A stretch of 57,362 nucleotides of DNA from Bacteroidota bacterium (GTDB lineage Bacteria > Bacteroidota > Bacteroidia > Chitinophagales > Chitinophagaceae): assembly GCA_013288285.1 (NCBI GenBank), contig JABDCE010000005.1, positions 1-57,362 on the forward strand. The letters run 5' to 3'. The notes beneath the pieces were generated by a model, which had not been told where the DNA came from, ran no database searches, and saw nothing but the letters and a program-made list of their open reading frames with translations. Shown piece after piece: positions 52,455 to 57,362 of this stretch. How positions within the stretch are numbered: the first letter of the stretch is position 1; every line of letters starts with the position of its first letter. Position numbers and translations under genes: made by a program.

Positions 52455-52880
52455 TCAGTCAAACTCACTTGGAGCGATGCATTCCTTCCAATATTCAACG
52501 ATCTTTTTTATGGTATTTTCTAAGCCTTGCATGGTGTTGGCTTTAACGAAGAACCCCTGTACTGATAATGCGTAAGCATCTATAACTGATTTCTTCGTTG
52601 CGCTTGTTGTGAAGAACAAATAGGGGATACATTTTGTATGTAGCTCTTCGTTTGTAAAAACTTTATTCCTTAATTCAAATCCATTGATTTTCGGCATGTT
52701 TATGTCGGAGAGAATCAAAAACGGTTGTACATCTGTCATGTTTATGAAGTCCAGCGCTTTATTGCCATCAGCAAAAAAGCAAATCTTGTTTTTGTAACCG
52801 AGTTTCAGGAATATCTCTGCCAGCATATCCTGGTCATCTGCATCATCTTCAATGACAATAATAGGGCCGTTCTTGTTCAT
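52455..52880 (-). CDS. Single-domain response regulator (receiver only)
   Basis: 141 aa, a stand-alone receiver. Acidic triad E11, D12 and D13, phosphoacceptor D59 (LILSDINMPKINGFELR), switch Thr in YLFFTTSA (~T92) and K113 (GFFVKAN) are all in place; the protein ends without an output domain. The two-Phe 'GFFVKAN' variant is typical of Bacteroidota single-receiver proteins that act in phosphorelays or by protein contact. No kinase is adjacent. It sits alone on the - strand between two NHL-repeat genes. Confidence 0.92.
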   Translation of the reverse strand: MNKNGPIIVIEDDADDQDMLAEIFLKLGYKNKICFFADGNKALDFINMTDVQPFLILSDINMPKINGFELRNKVFTNEELHTKCIPYLFFTTSATKKSVIDAYALSVQGFFVKANTMQGLENTIKKIVEYWKECIAPSEFD

Positions 52881-53055
52881 GACATATCTTGCAGTTGTTG
52901 TGGGGTAAATGTATGTGAATTTCGGTAAACAACTTAATGACGAGGGATTTTAATACGCTGTTAGTATACTGCATAACTACCTTGTGCTTTGGAGGTTGTT
53001 TGAAAAGCTACTAAGTTAAATAAAAGCGTACATTTATAATACAAAATCCGCTCTT

Positions 53056-54828
53056 ATGAAGAAAGTACTACTAATTTTTCTTCTTCTTCCTCTTTTTACG
53101 AGCGCTCAAATAATTACCACCATTGCAGGGAATGGTACACCGGGTTATAGCGGTGATAGTGGTCCTGCAACCGCAGCTGAAATCTATAATCCGTCAGGCG
53201 TTTCTGTTGACGGGGTAGGAAATGTTTATATCGCGGATGTGAATAATAACCGTATAAGAAAAGTTAATTTGGCGGGTATTATTAGTACTATCGCAGGCAC
53301 TGGCCCGACCGGATATAGCGGAGATGGAGCGGCAGCGACCCTTGCGAAGCTCAATGATCCTATTAATGTAGCTGTTGATCCGGCTGGAAATATTTATATA
53401 GCAGACCGTGGAAATAATCTGATCAGAAAGGTTGATCCTGTGGGAATAATATCAACATTTGCCGGAAATACTGTTGGAACTTATTCTGGTGACGGAGGGC
53501 CTGCAACGAATGCAGAATTATATAACCCTTGTGGAATAGCTTTTGACCTATCGGGTAATGTGTATATAGCAGATAATGGCAATCATTGCATCCGAAAAGT
53601 AGATACCCGTGGTATAATAACTACAATTGCGGGGAAGGGCGGGTCGTCAGGTTTTTCAGGTGACGGAGGGCCGGCAACCGCTGCCCAATTGAACAGCCCG
53701 ATAGGGTTGGCTATGGATAAAACGGGTAATTTGTATTTTTCCGATGAGTTCAATTTTCGCATCCGGAAAATTGATACGTCAGGGGTTATCAATACAATTG
53801 CCGGAACGGGTGTGAACGGATATGGCGGAGATGAGGGAGCAGCAGCAACAGCCACGATCAGTTACACGATATTTATTGCTCTTGATAAAACCGGCAATTT
53901 GTATTTGGCGGATAATGGGAGTAACCATCGTGTACGTAAAATAGATACTTCGGGCATTATGCATACCGCTGCAGGTACGGGAATAAGTGGGTATACCGGG
54001 GACTGGGGAGCGGCCACTGCAGCCGAATTGACTTATCCTGATGGGGTTGCTGTGAATAAAGCAGGAGATGTATATATCTGCGATGGCGCAGGTGTGGTGC
54101 GTAAGATAAACGCTCCTCCCAGGGCTGCATTTATTACTACTACGGACAGCGTATGCCAGGATAGCTGCATCACATTTATTAATACCAGTACCGGCGATAT
54201 AGACAGCGTCATTTGGGCTATCGCCTCAGATACTATTTCCAAACCGCACAGCGACACAGTCACTGTTTGTTTCCCGTTGACGGGGCTTAGTACTATGAAG
54301 CTGTATGTATATGACAGCGGGAAAATAATGGATTCTGCTGTACAGGTAGTGAGTACAAAGCAAATGCCGCACCCTAGGGTTACCGATACTCTTCAATGTG
54401 GTTTATTTGTACCCAATATTTATCAAAGTTATAAATGGTATAGCTGGATTGGCGGACTTACTCCCTACCTGTTGGGGGATACTACGAACTACTCACCAAG
54501 TACCGGCGGCCTGTTCGCTTATGTTATTGTTGATTCTAATGGCTGTTTTGGCATATCAGATTCTGTTATGAGGTGTCCTGGTGGTGTACCGAACATCAGT
54601 AAGTCTAATGATGAAACAAGTGTCTTTCCCAATCCTGCGTCAATTGAGTTGACTATTGAAAAAGATTTACCAATTACCAGTGTAGCTATAAGTAACCTGG
54701 TTGGGAAGCTTATGTTTAAGAATGATTACAATTCGAAGAATGTGCAAATAAATGTAGGTAGCTTGCCTGCCGGTATTTACTTTATTAAAATCAACGGCAC
54801 TGAGGTCAGGCGGTTTGTGAAGGAGTAA
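53056..54828 (+). CDS. NHL-repeat secreted protein with T9SS type A tail
   Basis: 590 aa, signal peptide MKKVLLIFLLLPLFTSAQ. Residues ~19-350 hold six NHL repeats (IAGNGTPGYSGDSGPATAAEIYNPSGVSVDGVGNVYIADVNNNRIRKV). Residues ~355-430 resemble a PKD domain (DSVCQDSCITFINTSTGDIDSVIWAI), then an Ig-like stretch (FVPNIYQSYKWYSWIGG) and the sorting tail (TSVFPNPASIELTIEKDL ... GIYFIKINGTEVRRFVKE). It lies 13 bp ahead of the TlpA-like gene and is probably co-transcribed with it. A TACATTTA element at 53029-53036 is a poor match to a promoter -7 box. Confidence 0.87.
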   Translation: MKKVLLIFLLLPLFTSAQIITTIAGNGTPGYSGDSGPATAAEIYNPSGVSVDGVGNVYIADVNNNRIRKVNLAGIISTIAGTGPTGYSGDGAAATLAKLNDPINVAVDPAGNIYIADRGNNLIRKVDPVGIISTFAGNTVGTYSGDGGPATNAELYNPCGIAFDLSGNVYIADNGNHCIRKVDTRGIITTIAGKGGSSGFSGDGGPATAAQLNSPIGLAMDKTGNLYFSDEFNFRIRKIDTSGVINTIAGTGVNGYGGDEGAAATATISYTIFIALDKTGNLYLADNGSNHRVRKIDTSGIMHTAAGTGISGYTGDWGAATAAELTYPDGVAVNKAGDVYICDGAGVVRKINAPPRAAFITTTDSVCQDSCITFINTSTGDIDSVIWAIASDTISKPHSDTVTVCFPLTGLSTMKLYVYDSGKIMDSAVQVVSTKQMPHPRVTDTLQCGLFVPNIYQSYKWYSWIGGLTPYLLGDTTNYSPSTGGLFAYVIVDSNGCFGISDSVMRCPGGVPNISKSNDETSVFPNPASIELTIEKDLPITSVAISNLVGKLMFKNDYNSKNVQINVGSLPAGIYFIKINGTEVRRFVKE

Positions 54829-54841
54829 ATAACTGTCTTTT

Positions 54842-55408
54842 ATGAAGTATGTGATCATTCAATTATTGGCAGGCATAATTGCAGTCAATGCGCTTGCTCA
54901 AAATGTTAATCCCAAAACGGGACTGTCCTGGGGATTTCCTGATATAGATTCGCTGAGCAGGGTTTTATATAGTGCAAGATATGTCCCATTTGATGTTACC
55001 ACCCTTGATGGTAAGAGACTGACCAATGAATCTTGTAAAGGTAAAGTGACGTTCATCAATTTCTGGTTTATGTTTTGTCAGCCATGCAGAGAAGAATTTG
55101 GAAAACTGAATGATCTATATGACAGTTTGAAGAATGATACTGCCTATCAGTTTGTAGCAATATCCTTTGACCCTAAAGAAGCGTTGCCCGAGTTTATCAG
55201 GAAGGCAGGAATTCATTACCCTGTTGCCACAGTGGGTGATAAAGCAGAAAGCAAACGGCTAAACTATGGTATGGGCTACCCCGGCAGTATTATCATAGAT
55301 AAGTATGGCAGGATCAGGTTTATTGCCATGAAGGGTATTGCTGAAAAGGAGGGTCCCTATAAAATGACTCTGCCTTCTGTACTTGCCATCATGAAGAAAT
55401 TACGGTAG
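54842..55408 (+). CDS. Secreted TlpA/ResA-like thioredoxin-fold protein
   Basis: 188 aa with signal peptide (MKYVIIQLLAGIIAVNALAQ). The thioredoxin fold starts at ~50 (FDVTTLDGKRLT), and the redox site is C79-Q-P-C82 in FINFWFMFCQPCREEF, with the cis-Pro region later in MGYPGSIIIDKYGRIRF. The usual aromatic before the first Cys is Phe here rather than Trp. TlpA-like proteins reduce disulphides in the periplasm, for example in cytochrome c maturation. Its placement after an NHL gene hints that the two serve one process; otherwise the partner is unknown. Confidence 0.9.
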   Translation: MKYVIIQLLAGIIAVNALAQNVNPKTGLSWGFPDIDSLSRVLYSARYVPFDVTTLDGKRLTNESCKGKVTFINFWFMFCQPCREEFGKLNDLYDSLKNDTAYQFVAISFDPKEALPEFIRKAGIHYPVATVGDKAESKRLNYGMGYPGSIIIDKYGRIRFIAMKGIAEKEGPYKMTLPSVLAIMKKLR

Positions 55409-55442
55409 GGTTTTTCTTTCGTTAAAGAGAATGTACAGAAAA

Positions 55443-55467
55443 CGGGACCGGAATGCATCCGGTCCCG
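55443..55467. terminator. Hairpin terminator between convergent genes
   Basis: CGGGACCGGA (55443-55452) pairs without mismatch with TCCGGTCCCG (55458-55467) around ATGCA. On the - strand it is followed by TTTTC, so it mainly serves the PLD-like gene, but its place between convergent stops suggests a shared terminator. Confidence 0.75.
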
Positions 55468-55492
55468 CGTTAATATGCATTGGTGTATTGAA

Positions 55493-57362
55493 TTACTCTA
55501 GCTTGATCACTTTATAAACGCTGATGTTATTGTCGGCATTTACTTTTACAAAGTACATACCAGGAACTGAAGGGGTGAAATTGGCAGTATGGATGCCTTC
55601 ACTCTGAGATTCATTGTTTACTACAGTGGAAACAAGCTGCCCTAAGGTATTGGTAATGCTTATGGTCACATTGTGTAGTTCGGACAGGTTGTACTGAATG
55701 GTAAAGCCACTTTCTGTAGGATTGGGGAAAATGGCCACATTGTCGATACCGGCAGTTGTAGCCTGAACACCGGCAGGGTTGCTCTCCCTATGATAAGTAG
55801 TACCGCAGCCACCGCTTACAGAAATATGAGAAAGGGATCCGCCAAGCGTTGTAAAGTCCTGCTTGAAAGCCTGGTAGTAAATGTTTGCAGTAACAGCATC
55901 ATGAATGATGAGTGTGTTCTCGTCGTTCTTTCCATCTGCTTCTACTGTCCAGTTATGTGAACCTGTGAGCACTAATGGGTCTGAGCAGGTATTTGATGGG
56001 TCAACGATCATGTACTTGCTGTGATAAATATATCCACCGGAGTACACTTTAAGATGTGTTGAGCCAAGGCCGGTATTTAAGGTAGTATACGCGGCATAGC
56101 TAAGGCTGTACTGGTCTACAATGCCATCAACAGTGACGCCGCCGGTATATTCGCTCACGATCTGGGTAGCATCCGGGTTGTCTGTGAATGTATACATGCC
56201 AAAATAAAGGTCGGTATTGGCAGTTTTAATGGTAGACAGGATGTGGTCGTTAACGCTATCTGATGGGCTGAAGTATAGCTCTACATGGGTACCGTCTATT
56301 GTAAAGTTGTGACGGCCTGAATTTGACTTGCAGGGTCCCCATAAACTGGCTGACGCGTTGGGTGTGGCCGTAGTGCTGCCCCACATGAGGTTGAACTGTG
56401 CTGTGTAAGCATGTGCCAAGGCTGAATCCTGGATGATGACCACATTGTTGAAGTCTGAATTGAATTGTGTTACATTCCAGTCAGGAGAACCTGTCCATAC
56501 GAGGGCATCTGTTGCATTGTTATCGTTCGCATCGATCAGTACAAATTTATTGTGCATGATGTTGTAGCTTTTGCTGCATGGCGGTATACTACCGGCAACA
56601 GGGCTTGACAGTGTGTGTATGCCTGAATTTAAGGCAGATAGTCCACTATTACTGCCTGCCGCGCAGTATATCCAGCGGATGGTAACGCCCCTGGTATAAG
56701 CGTTATTAATAGCCGTTGCGATATTTGAAAAACCGGATGTCTGGTTATACTCGTACTGTGCTATATCAATGGTGTGCTTTGCCCTGTTGATATAAGCTAT
56801 CAATGTATCGGCCAGGCAGTGGTTAAGATATTTTGCACGTACGCCGGTAGAAACAGTAGTATCTACCGGGTTGTTGAAGTAAAACGTGAACTTGGGATTT
56901 GCTGTGCCGCCACCTCCACCGCTTCCAGTGACAGTGCCATTAATACCCAGGTTTAGGATCTGGAAAGTACCGGCGGTACTGCTGGCGTTGAATCCGTATA
57001 CCCTGAATTTTAATGAAGCCGGCGCAGTAACTGTAAAGGAAGTTGTCCATGTGCCAGTGGTAGTAGTGCCGCAGGCTGCATTATTAGGTGATTGGTTAGA
57101 GCCCTGGTTGGTCCAGGTTGTACCGCCATCTGTACTGTAAGCATATCGCACAGAAGCTGGTCCTGAGGCAGACCGCCTGAGATCGGCGGTGAAGCCAGTT
57201 ACGTTGAGCGTATAACCGGTGGCGGGTGTGCAGTCAACCTCGATCGCTGCTTCTGAGCTGCTGTAAGTAGTAGCAGTGCTGTAGCCGGCAGAGGAAAGGC
57301 CTGTGCCGCAGGATGAGCCTGGGGTCGTAGCGCCATTCATACGTGCAAGTGCGGTGCCGGAA
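55493..57362 (-). CDS. Secreted phospholipase D-like protein with T9SS type A tail (5' partial)
   Basis: The frame is open beyond the Met at 57340 to the window edge (S-G-T-A-L-A-R before it), so the true start and signal peptide lie outside. At least 622 aa are present. The first ~140 residues are a beta-rich module (TVTAPASLKFRVYGFNASSTAGTFQILNLGING). Two PLD-type half sites follow: HNKFVLID at ~265 and HSKYMIVD at ~440, both followed by TGS..W, the HKD motifs of PLD-like phosphodiesterases. The end (VAIFPNPTESGFTIQYNL ... GMYFVKVNADNNISVYKVIKLE) is a type A sorting domain. It may hydrolyse phospholipids or nucleic acids outside the cell. Confidence 0.9.
   Translation of the reverse strand, partial: SGTALARMNGATTPGSSCGTGLSSAGYSTATTYSSSEAAIEVDCTPATGYTLNVTGFTADLRRSASGPASVRYAYSTDGGTTWTNQGSNQSPNNAACGTTTTGTWTTSFTVTAPASLKFRVYGFNASSTAGTFQILNLGINGTVTGSGGGGGTANPKFTFYFNNPVDTTVSTGVRAKYLNHCLADTLIAYINRAKHTIDIAQYEYNQTSGFSNIATAINNAYTRGVTIRWIYCAAGSNSGLSALNSGIHTLSSPVAGSIPPCSKSYNIMHNKFVLIDANDNNATDALVWTGSPDWNVTQFNSDFNNVVIIQDSALAHAYTAQFNLMWGSTTATPNASASLWGPCKSNSGRHNFTIDGTHVELYFSPSDSVNDHILSTIKTANTDLYFGMYTFTDNPDATQIVSEYTGGVTVDGIVDQYSLSYAAYTTLNTGLGSTHLKVYSGGYIYHSKYMIVDPSNTCSDPLVLTGSHNWTVEADGKNDENTLIIHDAVTANIYYQAFKQDFTTLGGSLSHISVSGGCGTTYHRESNPAGVQATTAGIDNVAIFPNPTESGFTIQYNLSELHNVTISITNTLGQLVSTVVNNESQSEGIHTANFTPSVPGMYFVKVNADNNISVYKVIKLE

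Overview
The window looks like chromosomal DNA from a Bacteroidota species, most likely order Chitinophagales (family Chitinophagaceae or a close relative). The evidence is: many proteins ending in type IX secretion (T9SS) sorting domains, both CHU_C-like and short 'YPNP...' type A tails; a PorX-type response regulator/PglZ protein; the lptE - repeat/TPR protein - secG order; a divergent amidase/LptD-like pair; a TAnnTTTG-type promoter; and mostly weak or absent Shine-Dalgarno sequences. Placement below order level is inference.

Layout. 1-3462: end of an outer-membrane-type protein, a GNAT acetyltransferase, porX and a nitronate monooxygenase-like gene. 3822-17780: four giant secreted adhesin-like proteins on the + strand, interrupted by a cytochrome c lipoprotein on the - strand. 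The second and third share an almost identical C-terminal half, and the third and fourth share the same N-terminal propeller. Two sigma-54-like promoter motifs lie at the end of this cluster, the second in front of a 46-aa membrane protein. 18055-20875 (-): secG, a TPR protein with a 15-fold 16-aa repeat, and lptE. 20882-27076: an AT-rich accessory stretch with a duplicated ~140-bp repeat, two paralogous lipoprotein genes (one frameshifted at a run of nine A) and an unrecognised three-gene cluster. 27470-31331 (+): small secreted proteins, a CbpA-type DnaJ and argS.

31337-36391 (-): a tetR-led tripartite efflux operon (TolC, adaptor, MacB-like permease, ATPase) with a palindromic operator candidate. 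36536-41845 (-): accessory genes, namely a TPR protein, small lipoproteins, a RelE-type toxin/antitoxin pair, an ArsR/SRPBCC pair and an NHL-repeat T9SS protein. Three related terminator hairpins lie here. 41979-49185: cell wall amidase, LptD-like protein, 2-oxoacid dehydrogenase E2 and dnaA. 49326-50360: tRNA-Ser and tRNA-Pro, a DHFR-family gene, and two degraded tRNA-Pro-like fragments. 50509-57362: two NHL-repeat T9SS proteins, a lone receiver, a TlpA-like thioredoxin and a secreted phospholipase-D-like protein running off the right edge.

How they fit together: much of the window concerns the cell envelope. SecG exports precursors to the periplasm, T9SS (controlled in part by PorX in studied species) secretes the CHU_C and type A cargo, and the LptE/LptD-like proteins place lipopolysaccharide. 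The best candidates for something undescribed are the three-gene cluster at 22699-27076, the homopolymer-switched lipoprotein at 21636-22098, and the shuffled adhesin cluster with its sigma-54-like promoters.
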